DNA of 64,000 nucleotides from Hemicordylus capensis (taxonomy: Eukaryota; Chordata; Lepidosauria; Squamata; Cordylidae): assembly GCF_027244095.1 (NCBI RefSeq), contig NC_069662.1, forward strand, positions 18,440,501 through 18,504,500, in the 5' to 3' direction. Numbering within the stretch: the first letter of the stretch is position 1; each line of letters starts with the position of its first letter. This document shows positions 52,326-62,204 of this stretch, piece by piece. Position numbers and translations under genes: made by a program. The notes under the pieces are model-generated. The model saw only the letters and a list, made by a program, of their open reading frames with translations. It did not search any database and had not been told where the DNA came from.

Positions 52326-52360
52326 TGTTCTTAAGATATTTGAAGGCTGAGATGTATGGA

Positions 52361-52366
52361 ATTAAA
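52361..52366 (+). terminator. RPL18: RPL18 polyadenylation signal ATTAAA
   Basis: ATTAAA, the common variant signal, lies 36 nt after the stop codon. The resulting short 3' UTR is typical of ribosomal-protein genes. A GT-rich stretch follows within about 150 nt. Confidence 0.7.
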
Positions 52367-52716
52367 GCTGCCGTGCTGAATAGAAACTAACTCTCTGAGT
52401 TCTTTGCTGGCTAACCAAGTGACAGAGAGGCTCCGTAAAGGCCTCTTATGTCTCAGGAAAGCCTGGCTTGCTCATCTTAGTGTGAGCATTGTGTGTGAAT
52501 TCCATTCTGAAAGACACCCCCATCACCACCACCCAATTCAGTAAAGTTTTTCCACAGTCTTTATTGATGATACCTTAGCAAGGTGTTCCAGTGATATTCT
52601 ACATTTACTTAAAGTATGATAGTAAGGGTGGGCGGATGAGGGTGTGTGTCCTGGTGAGGTATGAAACATGTTGCAAATGCGGTATGTTTCCAAACATGAA
52701 GAAAATGCCTGAGAAC

Positions 52717-54398
52717 TAGGGTTGTGCGTTTTGTATTTTTTTCTGTTTTGTTTTTGGCCCGAATCCGAAAAACCCCCATTTTGTTCTTTGTTCAAAATCA
52801 GCCAATCTGAAACACCCCAATTTTGTTCTTTGTTCGAAATTGCAAAATCCGAATCCGAAACGTTTCGGATTTTTAAAAATGGCCTCAAGGAAAAACTAGT
52901 GGGTGGGGTGGTAGTGCCCGATGGGTGGAAACTACCACCCAAGTTTCAGAGGAATTGGGCAAAGGGCTGATTTTTGGTGCATTTTTGAAGTATAGGATTT
53001 TTCCCATAGGGAAGAATGGAGGTTTCAGCAAAAGTATAGCTTCATGTTGGGGGGAAAGGGGTGGCCCAGAGCAGAGTAGGGTGGGTGGTAGTGTCCAGTG
53101 GGGGCAAGGAAGCTGCCAGAATTATTTCAATGGAATCGGGCAGAGGGCTGATTTTTAAAGATGTAATGGAGTTTGTGCGTCTGTAAAGTTCTTCCCCATA
53201 ACTGCACCTGGGGGGCACCAGAGTGGCCCAGAGTGAGTGGTGGTGTAGAGCACGTAGGGTGCCAACCACCCACATGGGTTGCTAACCCATGGGGTACTGG
53301 GTTCTGTTGTTTCTGAGATGTTTTGAGTGTAGATCCAGATTCTCTGGTAGCATATGAGAGTGGATTCATGGTTTGTCATTGAAAATCTGATATGCTACCA
53401 GAGAATCTACACTCAGAACACCTCAGAAACAACAGAACCCAGCACCCCAGGGGTTAGCACCCTATGTGCATTACACCACCACTTGCTCCCAGCCCCCCCA
53501 GTGCCCCCCAGGTGGAGTTATGGGTCTGCTGAAACCTCAATTATTCCCGGGGGGGAGGGGGAACCTTAAAGAAGCGTAAACATCAACAATTCCTAAGAAA
53601 TCAGCCCTTTGCCCTATTCCTTTGGAATCTGGGTTGTGGCAGGCACCCCTTGGGGCACTGCCACCCAACCCACTGTTTTGCCCCTCAGGCCCCCTTTCTG
53701 CCCCAAAGACATGTCAACTTCAAAAATTCTTTAAAAATAAGCCCTTTCCCCAATTCCTTTGGAATCTGGGTGGCAGCAGGCACCCATTGGGGCACTACCA
53801 CCTGAACCACTCTTCTGCCCCCAAAGCCTCCTTTCTGCCCTGAATCCACCCCAAATAACATCAACATCACACATCAACAACAGCAGAGCTTTGGAAGAAA
53901 ATCAGGTAGATTTCCAAAGGTCATGCACATCCACATCCCCCCTGCCTGAAATGCAATTGATCTACACACAACAGTGTGAAACAACAACAATGAAATGCAC
54001 ACTGCCCCACTGGCCAATGAGGGTAAATGCACACTGCCCCACTAGCCAATGAGGGTAAAATTTACCCTTAAATTTGCTTAAAAGGAATAAGGAGGCAATT
54101 GCCAGCAGATCAGCTAATGCTTTTGCTGGCCAATCTGCGGGCTGGAAGGGCTGGAAATTCAAACAGATGTCAAAACTCAAAATGGAGACTGAAGGAGAAA
54201 GACTTTTTACGATTGCAAAATGGAGTTCCAAAACAGCCAAAACTACAAGATGTTTTGTATCCGAAACAGGGACATTTTGTTTTGGCTACAAAATTTTCTG
54301 TTTTGAGCATTGGGTGTTGTTTTTTGGCTACAAAACAGCCGAAATGGCCTGTTTTGTGCACAAAACGTTTTGTATCCGAAACGAAATGCACATCCCTA
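52717..54398. mobile_element. Fold-back hAT element, 1.7 kb, with perfect 8-bp target duplication
   Basis: Ends TAGGGTTGTGCGTTTTGTAT and CGAAATGCACATCCCTA, flanked by CTGAGAAC on both sides (52709-52716, 54399-54406). The two halves are largely inverted copies of each other, turning around 53330-53410 where GCATATGAG and its inverse flank a short loop. Sub-repeats (GGGCTGATTTTT and inverses) recur. No transposase frame was found. Confidence 0.88.
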
Positions 54399-54406
54399 CT
54401 GAGAAC

Positions 54407-54918
54407 TAGGCCTTGGTCAATTAAGCTGCTGACCATTTTTCTTTTTCTCCCTATGGGTGGCGGGTGTGTGTGTGCCTTCATAACATCTGAAAGGTGTAAA
54501 TTCCAGAAAGCCATTTCTAACTTGAGATTTTAGAAGCAGCTGCAACCAGGAACAAACAAAATGAAAGTGGGATCCTGCCATGTTGCCTTTGGGAATTGTC
54601 TGCTTGAGAAAGGAGGGGCTGGTAGCAAGAACCAGGTCTCCTGGGATCTCTAGAAGAGGGGATCAATAAAATCTGGCCTACAATTGGGTTGGTGGTCCAC
54701 CAGGAGATTGCAGGAGTTTGTGGATGGGTTGCTGGGTGATTATCCCTGATGGCCAAGGAAAATAGCACAAGTGCTCTAAGGAGGTGCTTGTTCCAGGTCA
54801 AGGGACAAAACCCACCAAATAGGTCCCAGACAAGCATCCACTGACTGGAGCAGAGGCTATGGTAGCAGCTTTTGACTAAGTATAGGACTGAAGAGAAGTA
54901 CACTGAGGAGGCCTTGCC
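54407..54918. other. 3' flank of the transposase-derived gene
   Basis: Probably its 3' UTR. No clear polyadenylation signal was seen. Confidence 0.4.
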
Positions 54919-55380
54919 CTAGGGGAGCCCCATGGGTTCATGCAGCAGACAGGCCAGGTAACAGGAGATAATCCAGGCCCTGCCCACTTGGCCCTCCATG
55001 TTCTGGGGGTGGACAACACGCAGGAAGCGAAAGCTGAAGGCCTTGTCTGTCAGGCTGCGTAAGCTCAGCACTTGTCTCTTAGTGGCTTCCTGTTGGGCCG
55101 TCAGCTCCACAGGTCCTGCCTGCAGGAATGGGGGCAGCGTGGGCAGCTCCTCACCAGTTCCTGTGCCAAAAGTCAGGAAGCCGCTGGGCGCAGCCAGAGC
55201 ACAGCCAGACATGGAGTACCGGGCCCTCGGACCCTGGGGTGTATCTCTGCCTCGCGTCCGCCCCTGGGCTTCGAAAAAAAACTCGGCACAGTCCAGAGTC
55301 ACCAGCGACATGTCATGATGTTGGATGAGTCGCTGTGGTTTGAAGGCGTCCACGTACCGCTGGCTGCAGGTGACTGGAAT
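54919..55380 (-). CDS. Transposase-derived gene, coding exon 5 (shortened DDE fold)
   Basis: 462 nt with acceptor CCTCACCTGCAG, ending in TAG at 54921-54919. It encodes IPVTCSQRYVDAFKPQ, MSLVTLDCAEFFFEAQG, SGFLTFGTGTGEELPTLPPF and QQEATKRQVLSLRSLTDKAF, and ends YLACLLHEPMGLP. A GT...AG pair inside it (39 nt, around the TGTGEELP codons) is too short to be an intron. Confidence 0.82.
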   Translation of the reverse strand: MPVTCSQRYVDAFKPQRLIQHHDMSLVTLDCAEFFFEAQGRTRGRDTPQGPRARYSMSGCALAAPSGFLTFGTGTGEELPTLPPFLQAGPVELTAQQEATKRQVLSLRSLTDKAFSFRFLRVVHPQNMEGQVGRAWIISCYLACLLHEPMGLP

Positions 55381-58300
55381 CTGCAGGTGAGGAAAAAACA
55401 TTTCTTGAGACACAGCAGGGGCCCAGGAGGAAGGAGGAGCGAGTGCTGTATCTAGGCGGCGGCTGGCTCTGACCGATCGGTGAGAAGGTGGTGCGTAGTG
55501 GAGTGGGATTCCTAAGGAATTATTGGCGGAGTAGGGACGGGATAGGGATACAGCAATTCCATCTTGGTTCTATGTCAGTTGAGATTGGGCTGTTGCACTC
55601 ACTCACTGTAAAATGCCATTTCTATGAACTATACATGCAAGACAATTCCAACTTGGGAAGAACGATAGGGAAGAGGCACAAGATGCTTAGATTCACTCGG
55701 CTTTGATTCAAGTACACACGGTTGCTTCTCTCCCGGCAAGTGGAACAGGGTGAGCAGAATGACACGTTTCTGCACTCTGTCCAGGAGAGGGTCCAGGCAG
55801 GCTGGGCAGGAGCAGTCGTCGTTCCAAACCACTGATCAGCAACTACATTTGCTAAGATATGGCTGGAAGAAGAAATGGTAAGGTCCTGTGCATCCTGAAG
55901 GCAAACTGCAGCTTGCTACTGCAACCACAACTTCTCCTTCCCCCACTTTTTGTTTCCTTGCAACATTTGACAGTGGGAATGGGAAAACCACATGCGTGAC
56001 CCAACATGGCTGCCTGCCAGCTACAAGCCCTGATTCCTTTCACTAGCCTGGGGTGCGGGTGGGTCCCAACCTGGAGCTCTCAAGAGACTGAACCTCAACT
56101 CCCACCATCCAGTTCCCAGCCTGAAGTTCTCGGATGTTGGACACGACTTGCGATGGGAGTTGTCGTCCAACAACATCTGGAGACCCCAGGCTATTTATTT
56201 CCCATGTAAACCGTCTGGCTAACTTGGGCTGAAGAGCGGTGTATCAAGATCCATCCTAGGAGGAACCCCTGAGCTAGCACAACACAAAGCTCTACCAAGT
56301 TCCGCGTAGCCCCGGCGACTCACCTGTTTCAGCCTCCGCTCCATGAACTCTGTCCAGCTAAGCCAGTACCGAGAGGCTGTGGATTCGGAGATGTGGAACC
56401 GGAACGCTAGGTCTTGAAGGAGCAGGCCCAGGCGCAAACGGACAAGCACCAAGAAGAGCTGGTTCTCGGGGCTGAGGGCGCTGTGGGACCCACTTTCTGG
56501 GCTCCCCTCCTCCCGCTTGCCATCCAGGAGGAAGTCCAAAAAGGCGGTGAGGCGGGGGTATTCGTCGAAGCTGGTGTAGAACCTCAGCCACTTGGCATCT
56601 CCCTTGACGCTCTCGAGAGAGAAGGCCCCATGGGGAGCCTGAGTCCTGTGCTGGCCCCTCAGCTGCCTGCTCAAGGAGAGGACGGTGGCACCGCTGGCAT
56701 CCAGCTCTTTCCGCAGGCGTTGCACTGTAGCCTCGAGCTGGTCCCGCTCACAGCGCAGGTTTCGGTTCTCTGTCTCCAGCTGGGAGACGTGCTCTCTGAG
56801 GTTGGAGAGGAGAGCCCAGTTCTCAGCATCCACTTTCTCCTGTATGGCATGGGAGAAAACTGGTATGGCATGGATTGCCAGTCTTGCCATAGCAAGCATG
56901 AACTGTCCCCTTTGCTACATGGGGTCTGCCCTGGTTTGCATTTGGATGGGTGACCACATGTGAGTGCTGTCTGCTGCAAGATATTCCCCCGAGGGGATGG
57001 GGCACTAGTTTTGTGGCAGAGCACTTGCTTGCATGCAGAAGGTCCCAGGATCAATCTCTGGCATCTCCGGACTGGGAGAGGCCCCTGCCTAGAACCTGGG
57101 AGAAGCTACTGCCAGTCAGTGTAGACAATCCTGAGCTAGATGGACTGATAGTCTGACTCAGTATAAGGCAGCTTCTTATGTGCCTACAGTTTTGTGTTTA
57201 ATGTGCACATGTGTCATAGTTCAAGTTCCAGGCTCATTCTTCTAGAGCAGGGGCTCCCACTCTGGGGTCCCCAATGTAGCTGGGGATGAGAGTAGTCCCA
57301 ACTAATCAGAGGACCGAAGTTTGGAAACCTCTGTTGCAGAGGGAACGGTCAGAAGGACCTGCAGATAGACACAGGACAGGCTGATTGTATAGATGCTAAA
57401 CCACAGAAGCAGCCCTTCCAACAATCTGGTTGCCCGCCCGCCCGCCCCTGCCATCCCCCCAATACTCTGCTCCCTCCATCACAAGGCCCTCTGCCCCTCA
57501 CCTGCAATGCCTGGCATTCTTTCTGGCTGGCTTCCAGCGCCCCCTGCAGGCTAAACAGGAGCTCACTCTGGCGATGCACCGTATCCTTTAATTCCCTCAC
57601 AAGGCTTTTCAATGTTTCGGCTTCCTGGGGTATACAGTATGTGTTGTGGTCACGTAACGCAGCCACCTCTGTGCTGTCCTGGTGACAGTGGGACTCGCTG
57701 GTATCTTTCATCCACTCAGCTGCAAGGACCAGGTCACCAAGGCCAGAGGGAACGTTGGCTGTGGAGAGACGGGCTTATGAGTATCTCGCAATGCTGCTAA
57801 TCGCACAAGGGACCCTCAGGAGCAAGCAGACCTCTGCCTCCATGGCACTAACTCCATCTCTGACATGTCAATTCTACAATTGCTCTAAGAAACATGGTTT
57901 CTCTCAAGGAACCCTGGGAAGTGTAGTTCCTCCTAGGGATGTGCACAGAACTGCGGTGGGGTGGTTCGAAGGCAGCGGGGGGAGGGTGCACTTCCCCCCA
58001 CCTGCCACTTTCCCTCCACCCGCCACTTTCCCTCCACCAGTGTCAGTATTTTAAAAAGCCCATTGGGGCAGCAGTGTACCTCTCTGCCGCCCCGTTGCCC
58101 TCGTCTTCCGGATATGCGCACATCAGTGACTTCCAGTCATATCCGGAAGGCAGCAGGGAGGTACGCTGCTGCCCTGATGGGCTTTTAAAAAAACTGACTC
58201 CGGCGGGGGGGAGCGGCGGGAGGGGTAAGTGCATCCTCCCCCCCCCCTTTTAAAGGGAGACCCCTGCCACCTTTGAACCAGTGGAACCGCCCGTTCTTCG

Positions 58301-60717
58301 AACCAGTTCGGAGGCCCATAAAGATCCAGTTCCGTGCACATCCCTAGTTCCTCCTAGGAAGGAAGGAGCCTGAGTGCTAATTCTCAGCACCAAGAAAACA
58401 CCATCCCAGGATGCTTTGAGGGAAGCCACAAGAAGTGTAAAGTGATCTGAAAGCCTGTTAAAGTTCAAATCCCCATTCAGCCATGATACTAGCTGGGTGA
58501 CTCTGGGCCAGTCACTTCTCTCTCAGCCTAACCTACTTCACAGGGTTGTTATGAATGAGAAACTCAAGTATGTAGTACACCGCTCTGGGCTCATTGGAGG
58601 AAGAGCGGGATATAAATGTAGTAATAATAATAATAAATAAATAAATAAATAAATAAAATATAATATGCTATAACCTACTCGATTTCATTCCATTAGCAGG
58701 GCTGCACTATTTTGGTCCTCCAGCTGTGGTTGGACTACAACTCCCATCATCCCTAGCCACAGTGGCCAATAGTCAGGGATGATGAGAACTGTAGTCCTAC
58801 TACAGTCGTAGTCGTGCAGCCTGTGTTAGTGCAATCTTTCCCAAACAGTAGGGAGCGAAGGCCAACTTCCTTCTGAATTAAAATGGAAGGTATGCCTCAT
58901 TCTTATACCCAGAAAGAGAGAGAGCCACAGCAGTTCATTCATGAAGAGATGTGACAGGAAGCCTCTTTGGAGGGGAGGTAATTGTGTTGCAGCTCTGAAC
59001 TGAGAGTGATGGGATGATCCAATCACTCCTGATGCAGAGACATAGCAGAACTAGCCACCCCTCCAGTGGAGGCTAAATGGAAGGCAGCAGGACCAAAGCA
59101 GTACATCATACAGAGATACCACAGGCACCCTCCTCTCTAAGTGGATACTTTCAGGCCATTGTAGCCTATGTTTATTTCTCATGGCACACTGGTTGGGAGT
59201 TACTCCACTAGTAGAAAACTTGAGTCCACTCTGCCAACCCAAAAGGTTTTTAGCTAGGAATGTAAAATATCAAATGATTAACTGTTGGATAGTATTCATA
59301 CTGGTACTATATTAAAGGTTTAATCTGCAAGACCAAACTCCCACAAGATTTTCACTGCCTCTGTGGCTGGCACCAATTTCCAGGTTGCCCTAGGAATACT
59401 CCTAAAGTGTGGGCCATCATGGGTCACATCATGCCAGTGTGGTGTAGCAGTCAGAATGTTGGACTAGGATTGGGAGAACCAAGTTCAAGTCCCCATTCAG
59501 CCATGAAAGTCACTGCGGGACTCTGGACTAGTCACTTCTCTCACTCTCAGCCTAACCTACCTCACAGGGTTGTTGTGGGAATAAACATAACCATGTACAC
59601 CAGTGTTCATTGTATGTCCAGAGGCCAGTGTTGGCCCCCATCAACCCTAAGTGTAGTTCCCTAGCTGATTGATTTCTGGCCCTGTGCGACACTTTGGCCA
59701 AAGTGGAATACTCTGCACGGTCCACCCCACCCCACCCCAGGTGGAGGCAACCATTCTCACCGTGCTGTGCCCGTCCTGGGGGAGGAGTCTCCTTTAAAGG
59801 AAACAGAGCCCTCTTGAACCCCTGCCTCATGTTGCAAGGACGGTGTGCAGAGAGTGCTGGAAAGTGTAGCCCTTCCCAGTGGCCTGCTAGGGCTCTTAAG
59901 AGAAGGCTCCGTCTCTCTTAAAGGGCCTTCCCAACACGGAAAAAAGCACAGTGGGAAACGGCTCTCGTGGAAGGGTTTTGTTTTGTTGCCAAAGTAGCAT
60001 AACGGCTTGAAAAATAGTGAAGATCGCCGTGTCACTGCACTTCTGTCAGCCCAGCCGGCCCCACCGAGGTAGGAGGCGACCTTCCCAAGATGAAGAAGCC
60101 CTGAACCGGTCCGCATAGAGGAGTCAAGATACCGGGGTGTTCCTGCGTCAGCTGCTGCGAGCGACGTCTCTGTTCCTTCTTTCTGCTGGGTAGCTGGGAT
60201 CTTGCCGGCACCTCCAGCTCTGGCCCGTAGTGGGCAGCAAGGACACACTTTTCCTCCTGGCTTGCCTCCTGTTGGGAAGGAGCATCACAGTTTGTGAATC
60301 ACAGTCAGGTAGCTCCATCTTACCGCGAAAAATCATATAATCCCTGCCTGTAAAAGGTATTAATTTGGCGGTCCAGCCTGAACAATGGTTCCAGTCTTCA
60401 AATATATTTTTTTTTAAAAACCCAAAAAGTTTTTTTTGTCGGTGCTGCCTGGTTTTTTTTTAATTTAACTGAGCTTATTAGATTTCCAGAAAAAATGTTG
60501 GCGCAAAGTTATTTTGGAGCCTGTTTACAAAAATAACTTGGAGCCTGATCAAACGCCAATGTAAGGAAAACGGTACAGATGCAAATATGAATCAGGAAGG
60601 GCATGAACAGTGCGTGGGGAAGGGAGTCAATACATGGGCTGAAAGAGACAGGTTTGGGAATGGAGATACACCTCTGATACTTAGTACCTGGAAGGAAGAT
60701 CCGCTGTTGATCTCCAT
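54919..60717 (-). CDS. Transposase-derived (HTH_Tnp_4/DDE_Tnp_4-like) coiled-coil host gene, five exons
   Basis: Coding exons are 60717-60688, 60268-60133, 57758-57502, 56839-56324 and 55380-54919 (30+136+257+516+462 nt). They give 466 residues and a stop, with GT-AG ends and phases 0, 1, 0, 0. Residues 1-141 are charged, with a basic patch (SRKKEQRRR) and coiled coil. Residues about 142-190 are a second leucine/glutamate-rich coiled coil. Residues 264-313 read as the helix-turn-helix that precedes DDE_Tnp_4 (FRFHISESTASRYWLSW). Residues 340-466 align with DDE_Tnp_4: LDCAE with Asp343 is the first catalytic Asp, ITF-like FLTF is at 381-384, then it jumps directly to LPPFL at 395-399, so the block with the second Asp is absent. 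The usual VERAIGR region reads LTDKAFSFR, without Glu. I infer a host gene built from a PIF/Harbinger-ISL2EU-type transposase, unable to cut DNA but perhaps able to bind it. No terminal inverted repeats or target duplication surround it. I do not recognise a named orthologue. Confidence 0.8.
56324..56839 (-). CDS. Transposase-derived gene, coding exon 4 (coiled coil and HTH)
   Basis: 516 nt, phase 0 at both ends, acceptor CATGCCATACAG and donor ACAG|GTGAGT. It starts EKVDAENWALLSNLREHVSQ (coiled coil) and continues through FYTSFDEYPRLTAFLDFLLD. It ends with QDLAFRFHISESTASRYWLS, the helix-turn-helix typical of DDE_Tnp_4 transposases. Confidence 0.85.
56878..57187 (+). mobile_element. 5S rRNA/tRNA-Ala composite SINE beside a splice acceptor
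   Basis: Head TTTGCTACATGGGGTCTGCC and ATTTGGATGGGTGACC, close to 5S. The body GGGGATGGGGCACTAGTTTT, GCTTGCATGCAGAAGGTCCC is tRNA-Ala-like. Full tail. It lies in intron 3 of the transposase-derived gene, 38 bp from the exon 4 acceptor. Confidence 0.83.
57502..57758 (-). CDS. Transposase-derived gene, coding exon 3 (coiled coil)
   Basis: 257 nt with acceptor GTCTCTCCACAG and donor GCAG|GTGAGG, entering in phase 1 and leaving in phase 0. It encodes VPSGLGDLVLAAEWMKD, then AETLKSLVRELKDTVHRQSE and LLFSLQGALEASQKECQALQ, a strong heptad pattern. Confidence 0.78.
57934..58346. mobile_element. hAT fold-back MITE with perfect 8-bp target duplication
   Basis: 413 bp, ends TAGGGATGTGCAC and GTGCACATCCCTA, flanked by GTTCCTCC (57926-57933, 58347-58354). 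The interior is a long palindrome through TTCCGGATATGCGC and CATATCCGGAAG. Same terminal class as 52717-54398 but otherwise different. Confidence 0.88.
58455..58665 (+). mobile_element. Sauria-type SINE, 5'-truncated
   Basis: AGTTCAAATCCCCATTCAGC, CTGGGCCAGTCACTTCTCTC, GGAAGAGCGGGATATAAATG and an (AAT)n/(AAAT)n tail. Confidence 0.75.
59430..59600 (+). mobile_element. Sauria-type SINE
   Basis: CCAGTGTGGTGTAGCAGTCA, AAGTTCAAGTCCCCATTCAG and ACCTCACAGGGTTGTTGTGG. Confidence 0.7.
60133..60268 (-). CDS. Transposase-derived gene, coding exon 2
   Basis: 136 nt with acceptor TTCCCAACAG and donor CCCG|GTATCT, ending in phase 1. It encodes EASQEEKCVLAAHYGPELEV then PARSQLPSRKKEQRRRSQQ, with a basic, possibly nuclear-targeting segment. 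A longer open frame overlaps it in another frame but has no splice support. Confidence 0.65.
60688..60717 (-). CDS. Transposase-derived gene, coding exon 1
   Basis: ATG then MEINSGSSFQ, with donor CCAG|GTACTA. This is the first ATG after an AAGATGG-type promoter motif; the short first coding exon is supported by phase and by the next acceptor. It is the least certain exon, since ten codons alone carry little evidence. Confidence 0.6.
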
Positions 60718-60746
60718 CGTGCTCTCTGCAGCCTCGTTTCTGATCC

Positions 60747-60759
60747 AAGATGGCCGCCG
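60747..60759. promoter_or_regulatory. YY1-like motif AAGATGGCCGCC at the start of the transposase-derived gene
   Basis: AAGATGGCCGCC sits 30-42 bp upstream of the inferred ATG, in a small GC-rich patch, and a second AAGATGGC lies at about 60827. YY1 motifs (AANATGGCGGC) are typical of TSS-proximal promoters of TATA-less genes. Confidence 0.5.
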
Positions 60760-61315
60760 TTGTGAACCTGCCCTATCTGTTCCTACAGCTAAGAGAGACT
60801 TGAACGCAGCCGGGTTCCCTCAACAAAGATGGCAGTACTAGCCACGAATTCGAAGAAAAGGAAAACCAGCTGAGGTTCTGCCAGGAGTTGGGTCCTAGAT
60901 GCTGCATATAGTGGGGAAAGGGGTTTGCGGGGAACCAAAACCCTCCAAAGACTAAACAGGTATTTCCAGAGCCTCTGAAGTCTCTCTTTTCAGTTCCACC
61001 AGGGATAGCGGCTTATTATGTTATAGCCCACCAAGGAGCCCACTTAAGGCAGTGTACATGGTGCCCCCCAGTATTATAACCACAACAGCCTCGTGAGGTA
61101 GGTTAAGCTTAAAATGGCCCAAGATAGAGTAGACACTCAGAAAGCCCTGGAAATAGATCTCTCTTGTCTAGAGGTTCTCAAACTTGGGTTCCCAGATGTT
61201 GTTGGACTCCCACTATCCCCAGCTGATCTCATCCTTTTTAGTTTAGAAAAAAGGCAGTGAAAGGGGGGCATGGGAGATATTTTTTCCAGTAGGTTTATGA
61301 GATCATCTGACACTC

Positions 61316-61341
61316 CGTGTGTGTGTGTGTGTGTGTGTCCG
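61316..61341. repeat. (GT)n microsatellite
   Basis: About 12-13 GT units followed by GTCCGTCCGTC, at the edge of a repeat split by a SINE. Confidence 0.9.
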
Positions 61342-61369
61342 TCCGTCTTGTCTGTCCTCCTCCATCAAC

Positions 61370-61678
61370 TAGAGAGGAGAGCTGGTCTTGTGGTAGCAAG
61401 CATGACTTGTCCCCTTAGCTAAGCGGGGTCCACCCTGGTTGCATATGAAAGGGAGACTAGAAGTGTGAGCACTGTAAGATATTCCCCTCAGGGGATGGAG
61501 CCGCTCTGGGAAGAGCAGAAGGTTTCAAAGTTCCCTCCCTGGCTTCTCCAAGATAGGGCTGAGAGAGAGTCCTGCCTGCAACCTTGGAGAAGTCGCTGCC
61601 AGTCTGTGAAGACAATACTGAGCTAGATAGACCAATGGTCTGACTCAGTATATGGCAGCTTTCTATGTTCCTATGTAA
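61370..61678 (+). mobile_element. 5S rRNA/tRNA-Ala composite SINE
   Basis: TTAGCTAAGCGGGGTCCACC, GGGAGACTAGAAGTGTGAGC (5S-like), GGGGATGGAGCCGCTCTGGG (tRNA-like) and a tail ending GGCAGCTTTCTATGTTCCTA. Confidence 0.83.
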
Positions 61679-61689
61679 CTGCAATGCCT

Positions 61690-62145
61690 GGACCAATATG
61701 GACCAAATTTGCTACAGCTGTAGGGACACGGGGATACTTCAGTGGCATAGTTTGTGATTATGTCATCTACCCCAATTCAAGATGGCGGACGCGTGAACAT
61801 CTGAGGCGCAAATGGGCTAACTTGTGGACCGTCTAACCGATTTGAACCAAATTTGCTACTGGTGTAGGGACACATAGGGAAAAGTCAAGGGCGTAGTTTG
61901 GAATGATTTTATCCACCCTGATTCAAGATGGCAGACACATGAATGTCTGCGGTGCAAGTGAGAACTGATTTGGACCAAATTTGGTACAGTTGTAGGGATA
62001 CATAGGAACACCTCAAATGCATAGTTCGTGATGATGTCATCCACCCCAATTCAAGGTGGATACATGAACGTTACATGAGGCGCAAATGGGCTAACTTGTA
62101 AACTGCCTCACTGATTTGGACCAAATTTAGTCCAGTTGTAGGGAT
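61690..62145. repeat. Tandem repeat of about 128-146 bp, three to four copies
   Basis: The phrase GACCAAATTTG(C/G)TAC recurs at about 61700, 61844, 61972 and 62118. Each unit also has GTAGGGAYAC, a GATGATGTCATCCACCCC-like block and ATTCAAGATGGCGGAC. It may be the body of a non-autonomous Helitron, but I could not fix its ends. Confidence 0.75.
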
Positions 62146-62204
62146 AGTGAAAGGAAAGTAGGCAGATTAGTTTTTACTATAACAACTTGTTATTTTTGTG
62201 CATG

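Noticed and set aside
55200-55260. GT...AG pair within exon 5 of the transposase-derived gene that could be a short intron
   Set aside because: Only 39 nt between the sites, below the minimum vertebrate intron size.
56900-56990. 5S rRNA-like segment
   Set aside because: Only the internal promoter region is 5S-like and it continues into tRNA-like and tail sequence; not a 5S gene.
59757-60248. Open frame of 163 codons on the minus strand
   Set aside because: It overlaps exon 2 of the transposase-derived gene in another frame; only the exon 2 frame fits the splice phases, and this one has no recognisable domain.
60750-60803. Short frame MAAVVNLPYLFLQLRET on the plus strand
   Set aside because: Seventeen codons with an immediate stop, overlapping the YY1-like motif; no downstream exon.
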